DNA of 41,106 nt, taken from assembly GCA_026693085.1 (NCBI GenBank), contig JAPLNB010000184.1:1-41106 (forward strand), given 5' to 3'. Positions 1-8,634 of the stretch are shown here, piece after piece. Below the pieces are notes generated by a model. The model had not been told where the DNA came from. It made no database searches and saw nothing but the letters and a program-made list of their open reading frames with translations. Position 1 is the first letter of the stretch. Each line of letters begins with the position of its first letter. The translations under genes and the position numbers were made by a program. The stretch comes from Planctomycetota bacterium (GTDB taxonomy: Bacteria; Planctomycetota; Phycisphaerae; Tepidisphaerales; Tepidisphaeraceae).

Positions 1-105
1 ATGGATATGGTGAGGGCGGCGGTTGGGGGGGTGGTGGAGCAGCTTGAGGGCAGGCGGATGCTGGATGCGATGCTGAGGAACTGGGAGGAATACAATGGCT
101 TCTGA
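1..105 (+). CDS. Short ORF with a LEGR-type motif, possibly a partial gene
   Basis: The frame is open from the first base of the window and ends at TGA, giving 34 visible residues that include VEQLEGRRMLDA. This resembles the planctomycete N-terminal motif (V/I-E-x-LE-x-R-x-LL/ML) that also begins the RTX protein at 2834. If so, the ORF is a relic cut off about 15 residues after the motif. It could equally be the ordinary C-terminus of a gene starting left of the window, with the motif matching by chance. There is no other evidence for function. Confidence 0.3.
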   Translation: MDMVRAAVGGVVEQLEGRRMLDAMLRNWEEYNGF

Positions 106-120
106 CCCTGTTTCTTGTCG

Positions 121-180
121 CTTCGGCGGACCCTACTACTACTTCGTCCCGGATAATGAGGAGTGACCCCTTTTATTCGT
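121..180. repeat. Dispersed GGGGTCA-family repeat, copy A
   Basis: The block starts CTTCGGCGGACCCT, continues with a TACTACTAC tract and GGATAATGAGGAGTGACCCC, and recurs with small differences at 8854-8910. Shorter relatives occur at 4900-4933, 37074 and 37620. It holds no ORF. Short repeats of this kind often accompany IS200-like/RAYT transposases, but none is visible here, so that origin is inference. The stretch from 181 to 276 holds nothing recognisable. Confidence 0.6.
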
Positions 181-276
181 TGAAGAAGTAGTTGTCGGTT
201 GACGGGGAGCGGCGGCGGTGGGGGAAAAGCGGAGGTTGGGGGAGGGGGGGACATGGGGGAGGGCCTTTTGGTGGGG

Positions 277-1107
277 TTAATGGCCGGTGTGCCAGTCGAA
301 CCAGGCGGGCATGAGGACGCTGTCGTCCTTGTGGGCGGGCTCGCGAGAGCTGCGGGAGCCTTGGAATCGGTCGGCGTCGTAGATGTTGTCGCCGTTGCGG
401 CCACAGAGGGGGGTGGTGGAGAAGGCGACATGTCCGTCGTTGTAGAGGACGTTCTGGCCGGCCTGGTTGTGGTTGGAGCTGTTGGCGGCGCGGATGATCT
501 GGGGGGTGGGGTTGGGTACGGAGGCGCGGAAGGCGTTGAGGTTATCGTTGCGGTCGGCGGCGACGGCGAAGTCGGGAGCGACCTTGGGGGGAGGGCGGTA
601 GTCGGGAACGAAGTCGGCGGGATACTGGTTGGCGAAGCTGTAGCTGAGGGTGGAGCCGACGGTCTGGGAAGTGGAGAATATGGACGTGAAGTTCCAGACT
701 TGATCCAGGGGCTTGCCGTCGAGGGTGTCGCGCACCTGGTTGCCGGAGGGGCAGAGGACGACGTCCAAGGTGAGCAGGCGAGCGCGAACCAAGAGGAATA
801 AGGGTGCAGAGGTATCATTATGGTCTTTTCTGCCCTGACGACCCATTGGAGATGGTCTGAACGCCGTATAGCCGGCGGTAGGCTCATAGATACCCCGGGG
901 GTAGCGGCCTTTGTTGTCCTGGGCGTACTCGCGGAGGGCGAGGTCGATCTGGTGGAGGTTGGAGGCGCATTTGATGCGGCGGGCGCGTTCCTGGGCGGCG
1001 GTGAGGGCGGGGAGCAAGATCGCAATTAGCACCGTTATGATACCGATGACGACCAGCAGCTCAACCAGCGTGAAGGCTTTGCTGCTTTGACGAGCGTCGT
1101 TGGACAT
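277..1107 (-). CDS. DUF1559-family prepilin-like protein
   Basis: This is a 276-residue pseudopilin-like protein. Residues 11-28 ([18 protein letters not shown]) are a type IV prepilin methylation motif and hydrophobic helix, with the Glu used by prepilin peptidase-type systems. The C-terminal part has H-x10-DG ([11 protein letters not shown]), the DUF1559/SBP_bac_10 hallmark that is expanded in Planctomycetota. Such proteins are exported and probably assemble at or near the cell envelope; their individual roles are unknown. The ATG is preceded by AAAGGGG about 9 nt upstream. It is a paralogue of 1724-2539 (same strand) and 35995-36930. A consensus-like promoter and a 20-bp tandem repeat lie just upstream. 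Nothing suggests truncation. Confidence 0.9.
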   Translation of the reverse strand: MSNDARQSSKAFTLVELLVVIGIITVLIAILLPALTAAQERARRIKCASNLHQIDLALREYAQDNKGRYPRGIYEPTAGYTAFRPSPMGRQGRKDHNDTSAPLFLLVRARLLTLDVVLCPSGNQVRDTLDGKPLDQVWNFTSIFSTSQTVGSTLSYSFANQYPADFVPDYRPPPKVAPDFAVAADRNDNLNAFRASVPNPTPQIIRAANSSNHNQAGQNVLYNDGHVAFSTTPLCGRNGDNIYDADRFQGSRSSREPAHKDDSVLMPAWFDWHTGH

Positions 1108-1117
1108 CCGATACCCC

Positions 1118-1157
1118 TTTCAGATGACCTTGTCATGTTTCATATGAGCTTGTCATG
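1118..1157 (-). repeat. Tandem 20-bp direct repeat in the leader of the prepilin-like gene
   Basis: Two adjacent 20-bp units on the plus strand, TTTCAGATGACCTTGTCATG (1118-1137) and TTTCATATGAGCTTGTCATG (1138-1157), match at 18 of 20 positions. They start 10 bp upstream of the ATG at 1107 and lie inside the predicted 5' leader. The spacing of two helical turns suits a regulator bound as a tandem dimer. That role is inference. Confidence 0.7.
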
Positions 1158-1194
1158 CACCATTCGACATGGGTCGAACACAGATTCTGGATTA

Positions 1195-1223
1195 ATTCTA
1201 ACCTGGGGGGCTTGACTTTGCAA
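1195..1223 (-). promoter_or_regulatory. Sigma70-like promoter of the prepilin-like gene at 1107
   Basis: On the minus strand TTGCAA (1218-1223) and TAGAAT (1195-1200) are separated by exactly 17 nt. Transcription would start near 1188 and leave a leader of about 80 nt containing the 20-bp tandem repeat. The rest of 1224-1449 shows no gene. Confidence 0.6.
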
Positions 1224-1449
1224 GGGATCTCCTGTATTTTTTTGCTTGTTGCGAATAATCTCAGAAGCGGCGGGTTCGCCCGAGGGTGGGGACTGCAAAA
1301 ACCACTCCAATTGGTGTTAAGGGCGGGCGCTTGATCGGGAATGTTACTCCGCGATGAGTGTGTGCTTGTCGCGGGGATGATCTTTCTTTGTCTCGTTTCA
1401 GGAAAGGAGGCAGCCGGGGGTCGGCCTTGGCATTGCCTCCGGGGAAGTT

Positions 1450-1680
1450 ATGGGCGATCTGACCGCGCGCCAGCAAGAGGTCTTGGTGGAGTTGTTGCAC
1501 GGGCGATCCGAGAAGGAGGGGGCCGGCAGCCTCGGGATCAGCCGGAGCACGCTTCACGATCATGTCAAGGCCATCTATCGGGCTTATGAAGTCGGCAGTC
1601 GTTCGGAGCTGCTGAGCCTGTGGATCGCACGGCAGGGGGATGTGAACGGCCCGGCGCCCCCGAATACAACTGGTCGTTAA
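1450..1680 (+). CDS. Orphan LuxR/GerE-type helix-turn-helix protein
   Basis: The 76-residue ORF is almost entirely a LuxR-family DNA-binding domain. LTARQQEVLVELLHGRSEKE leads into LGISRSTLHDHVKAIY and a final helix SRSELLSLWI. No receiver, PAS or ligand-binding domain precedes it, so it is far shorter than normal response regulators. A Gly stands where the family usually has Val or Ile (KEGAGSLGIS versus KEVAxxLGIS). GGGGAAG lies just upstream of the ATG. It is convergent with one prepilin-like gene and lies between two of them, so a regulatory link is possible. It could also be the relic of a longer regulator. Confidence 0.6.
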   Translation: MGDLTARQQEVLVELLHGRSEKEGAGSLGISRSTLHDHVKAIYRAYEVGSRSELLSLWIARQGDVNGPAPPNTTGR

Positions 1681-1723
1681 GGAAATAGTGCTCCGGCTCA
1701 CACCCGCCGGCAAGACGCGCGGG

Positions 1724-2539
1724 CTAATAGTCCCAGATGGGTTCTCGCGGCAGCAGCAAGCTATCGGCGCGGTGGTTGGGGAATACGTTCCCTTCACCAT
1801 TCGGGTCGGCGGTGTAGATGTTGTCCTCGTTGTAGCCGCAGAAGGGCGTGGAGGCCCAGACGACGCGCCCGTCGTTGTAGAGCACATTCTGGCCCTTGCG
1901 GGCGTGATTGGGGCTGTTCCTGTCCTGCATCCATTGAGGGACAACCTTGTCCTTTGCGGGGTTCGCGAGGCCATGAGGTGGAAGCGGATCATTGCGATCG
2001 GCGACCACGGCGAAATCTGCGGGAAGCCGGGCGGGATAGGGCCTGTATTCGGTCTGCTTGCCGTTCGTGCCGGGGTAGGGAGTGGCGTAGGAGTAGTTGA
2101 GGGTGTTGCGCCGAGGTCTTTCCCACCCGAAATCTTCCCATTGCTCTACCGGAGTTGTCGTCGTGTAGGTGGATGGTAGGGGAGCAACGGATGGACAGAG
2201 AAAGATTTCTCGGGGGACCAGACGGGAAAGAACAAGGCGACACAGCGCCACGGTTATGCTGTTCTCGCTACTACGGAATTCGTTTGAGGCAAACGCTCTG
2301 GGAGGTTTGCCTGGGACGTAGACACCTCGGGGGTAAATACCCTTGTTGTCGTTGGCATAGATATAGAGAGCGATTCCGAGTTGATGCAGATTGGCGGCGC
2401 ATTTGATCCTATTAGCGCGCTCTCTGGCCGCCGCGAGCACCGGCAAGAGGATTGCGACCAGCAACGCTATGATCGCGATGACCACGAGAAGCTCAACCAA
2501 CGTAAAAGCTCTGGGTTTGAGGTCGTTGCTGTACGACAT
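1724..2539 (-). CDS. DUF1559-family prepilin-like protein
   Basis: From the ATG at 2539 the protein has 271 residues. I chose this start because GGAG lies 6-9 nt upstream and because the prepilin motif [18 protein letters not shown] then falls about ten residues in, as usual. The in-frame extension to 2602 would overlap the promoter. The C-terminus has H-x10-DG (NVLYNDGRV), with Arg replacing the common His after DG. It is clearly paralogous to 277-1107: both share RxKCAxNLHQ, an NKGxYPRGxY segment and an ADRND block. It is likely exported and processed as a pseudopilin; its partner is unknown. Confidence 0.9.
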   Translation of the reverse strand: MSYSNDLKPRAFTLVELLVVIAIIALLVAILLPVLAAARERANRIKCAANLHQLGIALYIYANDNKGIYPRGVYVPGKPPRAFASNEFRSSENSITVALCRLVLSRLVPREIFLCPSVAPLPSTYTTTTPVEQWEDFGWERPRRNTLNYSYATPYPGTNGKQTEYRPYPARLPADFAVVADRNDPLPPHGLANPAKDKVVPQWMQDRNSPNHARKGQNVLYNDGRVVWASTPFCGYNEDNIYTADPNGEGNVFPNHRADSLLLPREPIWDY

Positions 2540-2583
2540 GGCATGCTCCGTCGAGAGGTGTGCTCCGCAGTCGTAACTAGCAC

Positions 2584-2612
2584 AATTTAGCGAGCAAAGC
2601 ACCCACTGTCAA
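2584..2612 (-). promoter_or_regulatory. Sigma70-like promoter of the prepilin-like gene at 2539
   Basis: The minus strand carries a perfect -35 TTGACA (2607-2612), a 17-nt spacer and TAAATT (2584-2589). The start point would be near 2577, leaving a leader of about 38 nt before the GGAG and ATG. Confidence 0.7.
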
Positions 2613-2625
2613 GACAATTCACCCC

Positions 2626-2659
2626 CCCCTGTTTAGGGGATTGCATTTGGTGGTGCAAT
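2626..2659. promoter_or_regulatory. Two inverted repeats between divergent genes
   Basis: CCCCT-GTTT-AGGGG (2626-2639) is a 5-bp stem with a 4-nt loop. ATTGCA-8 nt-TGCAAT (2640-2659) is a perfect 6-8-6 dyad. Both lie immediately upstream of the minus-strand -35 box at 2607-2612 and in front of the divergent gene at 2834. The dyad resembles an operator; the bound factor is unknown. Confidence 0.4.
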
Positions 2660-2833
2660 CTGTGTACAAGTCAGAGTGCCGTGCCGCGTGCGCAGGTGAG
2701 GCAAGCGTATGAAAAATGGCGGCATCGGGCTCGCAGGTTTTCAGGATAGGTTGAATTGAGCCACTCGCGCGTGAGCGTGTGCTCGCGATGCGCGTGGTTG
2801 CATTTATCCCGCTGAGCGGGACTGGAGAATGCC

Positions 2834-4753
2834 ATGAAGGCGAAAACGCAGAAAGGGAAGCAGCAGAGGATGGACCGGCGATCGGCGCTTTCCAGCGCGG
2901 TCGGGCCGGCAATCGAGCAGCTTGAAGGCAGATGTCTGTTGAGCATTGCCACCAACTTCAATGACGTCACCCACACGCTGACGGTCACGGGCACGAGCAG
3001 CGACGACACTATCGACATCCTGACGGACACTGGAACATTGAAGGTCCAGGAAAACTACACGGACGTTTGGACTCACGCGGAGAGCGATGTGGACTATATC
3101 GTGGTGAACGCCGGAGGAGGCGCTGACCCAGTTACGATCGATGGTTCGACTGTCGCTGATCGAATCGCGATCACGCTGAATGGAGGAGCGGGCGACGACA
3201 TTCTCCAAGGCGGCGCCGGCGCTGATACGCTCAACGGCGATGATGGTCTTGACACCCTCTACGGAGGGGCGGGCAACGATCAGCTCAACGGCGGTTATGG
3301 CGTCGACGCGTTGTACGGCGAGGCTGGCAATGACCAGCTCAATGGACAGGCTGGGGACGATGTACTCCAGGGCGGGGCCGGTGCCGATACGCTCTCGGGC
3401 GGTACGGAGAACGATACTGCCGACTACACCGACAAGTCGACAAACCTCACAATCACGCTTGACGACGGCGCCAACGACGGCGCCAGCGGAGAGAACGACA
3501 ACGTCAACAGCGACATCGAGACCGTTATTGGCGGGGAAGCCAACGACAGCATTACCGGCAGCTCAGGAGCTAACCGCCTCGAAGGTGGGCTCGGTAATGA
3601 TACGCTCAATGGAGGCGACGGCGCGGACGCTCTCTATGGTGGAGACGACAACGACGTGCTGCAAGGCGCTGCAGGCCCCGATACGATGTATGGGGAGGCC
3701 GGCAATGACACGCTTGACGGGGGAACCAGCGCGGACGACTTCTACGGAGGCTCCGGGAACAATACGGCCAGTTATGCCAGTCGCAGCGAGGCCCTGACGC
3801 TCTCACTGGATAACACAGCCAACGACGGCGACACCGGGGGGAGCGAGGGCGATAATCTGAATCCCTGGGGCGACATCCAGACGGTTGTCGGCGGGTCGGG
3901 GAATGATCTGATTGAGGGGAACTGGCAGGCCAACCGGCTGGAGGGCAGGGCGGGGAATGATACGATCAGGGGGGAGAGCGAGGCGGATACGCTGGATGGC
4001 GGAACGGGGACGAACACGGTGGACTACTCGACGAGCAACAGCGGGGTGAATGTCTCGCTGGATGGGTCGGTGAACGATACGGATGGATTTGGGTCTACGG
4101 ACACCATCACGAATTTTCTGAACATTGTGGGGGGATCGGGCGGGGATACGCTGACGGGCGATGGGAACGCCAACTCGGTGGACGGGGGGGACGGGAATGA
4201 TACGATCTATGCGCTGGGGGGGAATGATGTGGTGTCCGGGGGGATTGGAAACGACATGATCTACGGGGGCGGCGGCGTGAATTCGATCTTTGGCGGGGAT
4301 GGGAATGATACGCTGTATGGGGACGTCGACTCGGGTGGGGGGTCTTCCTATGGCGGGTACATTGCGGGCGGGGAGGGGGCGGATTTGATCTACGGGACGG
4401 GTGGGAGCGACACGATCTGGGGAGAGTCGTCCGGGGCGACGACGGGCGGGAATGATACGATCTATGCGCTGGCGGGGAATGATGCGTTGTACGGGGGGCC
4501 TGGAAACGACCAGTTGTACTTTGGGGATGGGGCTGATTATGGGTATGCGGATGACGGGGATGATACGCTGGATGGCGGGGCGGGGAGCGATTACTTGAGT
4601 GGCGGGGCTGGGAATGACAAGTTCTATACGCGGGACGGTGCGGTGGACACGTTGGACGGAGGGGCTGGGGACGACTGGGCGCAGGTGGATATGGATGGGG
4701 AGGATAATCCCATCGACGTGCTGTCGAGTATTGAGACGGTGGAGATGGAGTAG
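2834..4753 (+). CDS. RTX-like calcium-binding repeat surface protein with LEGR motif
   Basis: The 639-residue protein is built mostly of hemolysin-type nonapeptide repeats (GGxGxDxLxGG, e.g. GGAGADTLNGDDGLDTLYGG), which fold into a calcium-bound parallel beta-roll. It is expected to be secreted. The N-terminus lacks a classical signal peptide but has IEQLEGRCLLS at residues 27-37, a motif at the start of many large secreted planctomycete proteins. GGAG precedes the ATG by about 7 nt. Degenerate spacers (e.g. ADYTDKSTNLTITLDDGAND) separate the repeat blocks. Codon choice changes near 3890: Gly shifts from GGC to GGG and Asn/Asp to AAT/GAT, suggesting a composite gene. No type I secretion genes are nearby. 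Ligand and role are unknown. Confidence 0.88.
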   Translation: MKAKTQKGKQQRMDRRSALSSAVGPAIEQLEGRCLLSIATNFNDVTHTLTVTGTSSDDTIDILTDTGTLKVQENYTDVWTHAESDVDYIVVNAGGGADPVTIDGSTVADRIAITLNGGAGDDILQGGAGADTLNGDDGLDTLYGGAGNDQLNGGYGVDALYGEAGNDQLNGQAGDDVLQGGAGADTLSGGTENDTADYTDKSTNLTITLDDGANDGASGENDNVNSDIETVIGGEANDSITGSSGANRLEGGLGNDTLNGGDGADALYGGDDNDVLQGAAGPDTMYGEAGNDTLDGGTSADDFYGGSGNNTASYASRSEALTLSLDNTANDGDTGGSEGDNLNPWGDIQTVVGGSGNDLIEGNWQANRLEGRAGNDTIRGESEADTLDGGTGTNTVDYSTSNSGVNVSLDGSVNDTDGFGSTDTITNFLNIVGGSGGDTLTGDGNANSVDGGDGNDTIYALGGNDVVSGGIGNDMIYGGGGVNSIFGGDGNDTLYGDVDSGGGSSYGGYIAGGEGADLIYGTGGSDTIWGESSGATTGGNDTIYALAGNDALYGGPGNDQLYFGDGADYGYADDGDDTLDGGAGSDYLSGGAGNDKFYTRDGAVDTLDGGAGDDWAQVDMDGEDNPIDVLSSIETVEME

Positions 4754-5146
4754 GCGATGAGTGAGACGTGAAGAAGGCCAGGGCGAGGTCTCTGGGCGTT
4801 TTCTTCTGGGGGACAAGAAAAAGGGTTTGCGCCAAGTAAGCTCGCGAGAGGAGGAAGTCATGTGAAGCTGAAACATAACTGAAACCTCTCAAAAAAAGAA
4901 AAGGGGTCAAAAAAGAAAAGGGGTCACTCCTTATTAATTGGAGGCCAAAAGGGGTCGGGAGTCTTATTGGGGCCAGAAAAAGGGTGGGCAGGGGTTGGCT
5001 GGCAGGTGGGGGTGGACGATGGGGGGGGCGATCGGGGCCTGGACAAGCAATCGGGTTTTATTGATCTCACGAAGCGTTCCGCGATGGCGTTTATGGCATT
5101 TGGCATCCATAGTGCGTATTCTGCCGCTCAGAAAGCACCCGCCATC
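4754..5146. repeat. Gene-free spacer with GGGGTCA repeats
   Basis: The motif AAAAGGGGTCA occurs twice in tandem around 4902-4928 and is followed by CTCC, the reverse complement of the GGAGTGACCCC core in copies A and B. A third variant (AAAAGGGGTC) lies near 4948. I see no reliable gene. A short open frame leading into the next gene is mostly this repeat and was not counted as coding. Confidence 0.5.
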
Positions 5147-7132
5147 ATGGAAAAGCAATATCGCATCGCTTTGCTCTATCTCTCAATGCTCTTTGTGCTG
5201 ACCGGCGTCGGCTGCGTGCACTGGCAAGCCGCACCGGCGGCCTCCAACTCCGTGCCAACCGCGCAATGGCGATCCTTTGCCGACGCCGGGCTGCCCGACC
5301 TCTTCGCCTGGACCGATACTGCGACCGTCTATGTCCTCCGCGACGGCGACGCGGCGTTGCTGATCGACCTCGGCGACGGCAGTGTTCTCGACTACCTGTT
5401 TGAAATCGGCGTCAATCGTGTGGAGTGGGTTCTGTTCACGCATCACCACCGCGAACAATGCCAAGGCGCCCCACGCCTCAAAGGCTCCTCAACAAAAGTT
5501 GCCGCCCCCGAAGCCGAACGAGCGCTGTTCGAGAACCCCGCCAACTTTCGCAAGATGAACGTCTCGCTCGGCGACGCCTTCACGATCCATGGCTCCAGCT
5601 ACGTCCGCCCGCCCATCCAGGCGGTCCCCCTTGACCGCACTTTCCGATCCATGGACACCTTCTCCTGGCATGGCCGCGAGTTCTGGTGCGTCGATACGCG
5701 TGGCAACAGCCCCGGCGGCATGTCATACATGCTGAAGCACAACGGCCGGCACGTCGCCTTCAGCGGCGACGTGATGCTCGACGGCGCCACGATGCACACG
5801 TGGTACGACAGCGAATGGGACTATGGCTTCGCGGCGGGCATCCGCGCTCTGCACAACTCGGCTGCGCTTCTGGCCGACTTCCAACCGTCATTGCTCCTGC
5901 CATCCCATGGCCCCGCAGTGCGCGAACCCAAAGAGCAATTGCTCGAGTTCCAGAAAAAGCTCCGAAAGCTCGAGCGTCTCTACGTCCGCGGGTACGAAGT
6001 CAGCACGTTCTCGGCTGCGACGCAGGACTCGGTCTCGAAGCCGTCGGCGGTGCCCCACCTCTGGCAAATTTCACCCCACCTCTACAAATTCAAAGGCCCC
6101 GACTTCTGGCCGAACTTCGGAATCCTGCTGGCCGATAGCGGGCACGCGCTCGTCATCGACTGCGGCCTGCTCGACGAGAAATCTCTGGACACCGCCCTTC
6201 AGGGCATGCGTGACAAGCTTGGGCTCAAGACGATCGACGCCGCGGTCATCACGCACATGCACGGCGACCATTTCCTCGAAGCCCCATACCTCCGCGAGAA
6301 GTGGGGCACGAGAATCTGGGCGATCGATTGCATGGCCGACGTCTGCGAACACCCGGAGCGCTTCGACTACGCCGCCCCCATCCAGGCCTATGGAAAGAAA
6401 GGCGTTGCCGGCCTGCGCTTCGACCGGCTTTTCAAACGCGGCGAATCCTTCGACTGGGAAGGCTACAAGTTCACCATCGACTGGATGCCGGGCCAAACCG
6501 AATTTGCCCTCTGCCTGCACGGCCAGATCGATGGCCGCAAAGTCGCCTTCACGGGCGACAACATCTTCGCCGACCCCGCCGACCCCACCCAGACGGGCCA
6601 CGAAGCGGTCGTCGCCCACAACAGCGCCATCCTCGAAGAAGGCTACATCTACGCCGGCGAGTACCTCGACCGCCTCAAGCCCGACGTGCTCGTGGGCGGC
6701 CACTCCTTCGTCATGGATCGCCCCGCGCAACTCATCGAGCGCTACCGCAAGTGGGCCTACGAAATGCGGTCCGCGTTCCAGTCGCTCAGCTCATGCTCGG
6801 ATTATCGGTACGGGTTCGATCCCTTCTGGGTCCGGGCAGAGCCCTATCGAATCACTCTCCGTCGAGGCGATTCCAGGGACGTCCTTCTTCACATTCGGAA
6901 CTTTCGCAATGTGCAGCAGCAACACGGCATCGAAATCCACCTCCCCCCCGGCCTCACATGCGATCCGCCCCTCCTGGAAGGCGTCGTCGCGTCCGAGTCT
7001 GGCACTACGCAGCGCATACGCCTGAAGGCCAGCGACTCGGCCCAGCCCGGCACCGCCATCATCGCGTTCGACATCACCATTGACGGGCAGCGTTTCGGCG
7101 AGCGTTTTGACATGGTGGTGAAGGTGGATTAG
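5147..7132 (+). CDS. Lipoprotein with two tandem metallo-beta-lactamase-fold domains
   Basis: From the ATG at 5147 the protein has 661 residues. Residues 1-23 form a lipoprotein signal (LTGVGC, Cys23), which decides the start. Domain 1 (about 45-270) has a degraded metal motif, H99-H-H101-R-E103-Q104, where HxHxDH is expected, although later motifs such as SGD and PSHG remain. Domain 2 (about 305-560) keeps canonical H370-M-H372-G-D374-H375, TGDN and GGHS, so it is the likely active hydrolase. A C-terminal beta domain (about 575-661) resembles an Ig-like module. Substrate is unknown. The coding strand is C-rich, unlike its G-rich neighbours, and repeats lie directly upstream, so it may have been inserted or inverted. 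Confidence 0.88.
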   Translation: MEKQYRIALLYLSMLFVLTGVGCVHWQAAPAASNSVPTAQWRSFADAGLPDLFAWTDTATVYVLRDGDAALLIDLGDGSVLDYLFEIGVNRVEWVLFTHHHREQCQGAPRLKGSSTKVAAPEAERALFENPANFRKMNVSLGDAFTIHGSSYVRPPIQAVPLDRTFRSMDTFSWHGREFWCVDTRGNSPGGMSYMLKHNGRHVAFSGDVMLDGATMHTWYDSEWDYGFAAGIRALHNSAALLADFQPSLLLPSHGPAVREPKEQLLEFQKKLRKLERLYVRGYEVSTFSAATQDSVSKPSAVPHLWQISPHLYKFKGPDFWPNFGILLADSGHALVIDCGLLDEKSLDTALQGMRDKLGLKTIDAAVITHMHGDHFLEAPYLREKWGTRIWAIDCMADVCEHPERFDYAAPIQAYGKKGVAGLRFDRLFKRGESFDWEGYKFTIDWMPGQTEFALCLHGQIDGRKVAFTGDNIFADPADPTQTGHEAVVAHNSAILEEGYIYAGEYLDRLKPDVLVGGHSFVMDRPAQLIERYRKWAYEMRSAFQSLSSCSDYRYGFDPFWVRAEPYRITLRRGDSRDVLLHIRNFRNVQQQHGIEIHLPPGLTCDPPLLEGVVASESGTTQRIRLKASDSAQPGTAIIAFDITIDGQRFGERFDMVVKVD

Positions 7133-7196
7133 CTTCGGCCGTGTAGCTCGGGGATGTCAGGCAAAAAAGGGCGATGATGGGCGAGGCCTTACTTCA

Positions 7197-8315
7197 TTAG
7201 AAAGCAGGAATGAGCGTTGGGCGGGCGTCGTGCATGGCGGAGTCGTGGGCGCAGAGGCCGACGGCGGTCCAGTTGGCGCTGGTGGGGGCGTCGGGGAAGG
7301 CGGGTTGGTTGCCGAGGACGGCTTGGAGGAAGTTGTGGGCCAGGTGGGGGTGGGAGCCGCCGTGGCCGGCGCCTTGGAGGAAGGAGAGGTGGGTGGCGTC
7401 ATGGATGGCGCCGGTGAATTTACGGATGGGTTCGGGAAGTCGGGCGGCGTAGTCGGGGACTTTGACCTTCTTGGGGATCTGGTTTTCGGGCAGCCCCTTG
7501 ATGTGGAGGACGGGGTCGTCGCCATCGAGTTGTTGCCATTCGAAGGAGACGCGGGAGCCGGTGACGTCGAAGGATTCGCGGTATTGGCGGGCGGTGTCGA
7601 AGAGTGAGCGGGTGACTTCGGCGGCGACGTCGTGGTTTTTGATTGAGAAAGTGGCGGATTGGACGGCGAAGGGGGAGTTGTAAAGTGGGATGAGGTCTTC
7701 GCGGATGCGGCCGGAGCCGTGGCAGGTGACGGATTGGGCGAGGGCGGGGTTGTTGGGCTGGCTGAGGATGGCGAGGCAGGGAGAGACGCAGTGGGTGGCG
7801 TACCACATGGGGGGCAGGCCGGGCCAGTAGTTAGGCCAGCCGTCCATGTCTTGCTGATGGGAGCCGCGGAGGAATTGGATACGGCCGAGGACGGCGCGGT
7901 CGTAGAGGTCTTTGACGAAGAGGTATTCGCGGGAGTAGACGACGGTTTCCATCATCATATAGGTTTTGCGGGCCTTGCGTTGGGCGGCGACGAGGGCGAG
8001 GAGTTCGTCGATTGTGGTGGCCATGGGGACGGTGCAGGCGACGTGTTTTCCGGCGTTGAGTGCGGCGAGGGACATGGGGGCGTGGTCGGGGATGGGGGAG
8101 TTGATGTGGACGGCGTCGATGTTGGGGTCTTCTAAGAGTTGGGCGTAGCTGGTGTAACGTTTCTTGATATTAAAGGCGTTGCCGATGCGGTTGAGGGAGG
8201 TGGGGTTGCGTTGGCAGATGGCGGCCAATTCGGCATCGGGGTGGGATTGGTAGATGGGGATGAATTCGGAGCCGAAGCCGAGGCCGACGATGGCGATGCG
8301 GATGGGGGTAGACAT
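7197..8315 (-). CDS. Gfo/Idh/MocA-family oxidoreductase
   Basis: The protein has 372 residues from the ATG at 8315. The Rossmann N-terminus (IRIAIVGLGFGSEFIP) has the GxGxxG NAD(P) signature. AGKHVACTVPMATT fits the position of the family's EKP motif but reads TVP, so the usual catalytic Lys is absent or displaced. The C-terminal region matches the Gfo/Idh dimer domain. Members usually oxidise or reduce sugars, inositols or their derivatives. No Shine-Dalgarno is seen; a -10-like TACAAT ends 7 nt before the ATG, suggesting a leaderless mRNA. It converges with the metallo-beta-lactamase lipoprotein, 64 bp apart. Substrate is unknown. Confidence 0.88.
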   Translation of the reverse strand: MSTPIRIAIVGLGFGSEFIPIYQSHPDAELAAICQRNPTSLNRIGNAFNIKKRYTSYAQLLEDPNIDAVHINSPIPDHAPMSLAALNAGKHVACTVPMATTIDELLALVAAQRKARKTYMMMETVVYSREYLFVKDLYDRAVLGRIQFLRGSHQQDMDGWPNYWPGLPPMWYATHCVSPCLAILSQPNNPALAQSVTCHGSGRIREDLIPLYNSPFAVQSATFSIKNHDVAAEVTRSLFDTARQYRESFDVTGSRVSFEWQQLDGDDPVLHIKGLPENQIPKKVKVPDYAARLPEPIRKFTGAIHDATHLSFLQGAGHGGSHPHLAHNFLQAVLGNQPAFPDAPTSANWTAVGLCAHDSAMHDARPTLIPAF

Positions 8316-8322
8316 GAGGGGG

Positions 8323-8352
8323 ATTGTACCAGGTTTTGCGTTGCGAAAACAA
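8323..8352 (-). promoter_or_regulatory. Probable leaderless promoter of the Gfo/Idh/MocA gene
   Basis: On the minus strand TTGTTT (8347-8352), 18 nt and TACAAT (8323-8328) are followed by only CCCCCTC before the ATG. The expected start point is therefore at or next to the A of the start codon. Confidence 0.5.
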
Positions 8353-8498
8353 GTACCCGCGGAACACGCCGGCGGAGCCCCGGAAACCACCCGAAAGTCA
8401 CCCGGAAACCACCCCAAGACCACCCTTTTCTCCCCCTTTTCTCCCCCTGTTGACCCCCTGGTTGTTTTTTGGGGCCATTGGCGGGGCTGGGGTTAGGG

Positions 8499-8533
8499 GA
8501 TTTTCGATTTTCGAATGTCGATTTTCGAATGGG
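8499..8533. repeat. Heptanucleotide array (GATTTTC)n
   Basis: Five consecutive 7-nt units: GATTTTC, GATTTTC, GAATGTC, GATTTTC, GAATGGG. It lies in the gene-free stretch 8353-9049. Related 7-nt arrays occur at 26701, 32352 and 32451. Confidence 0.75.
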
Positions 8534-8634
8534 GGAAATGGGTTCGTTTTGTTGGGAGGGAAGCGGGTGTATGGTCCCCCAATCAGCCCCCAGGTGAGGC
8601 AAAGGGATTGGGGCGGGCGGCGGTGCGGTATGCG

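Noticed and set aside
3180..4700. Periodic repeats as a possible CRISPR array
   Set aside because: The period follows 9-residue protein repeats in frame, with no constant repeat and unique spacer pattern.
3803..4876. Minus-strand frame opposite the RTX repeats
   Set aside because: Its regular pattern (repeated RIIP/IQRI) is only the reverse reading of the nonapeptide repeats.
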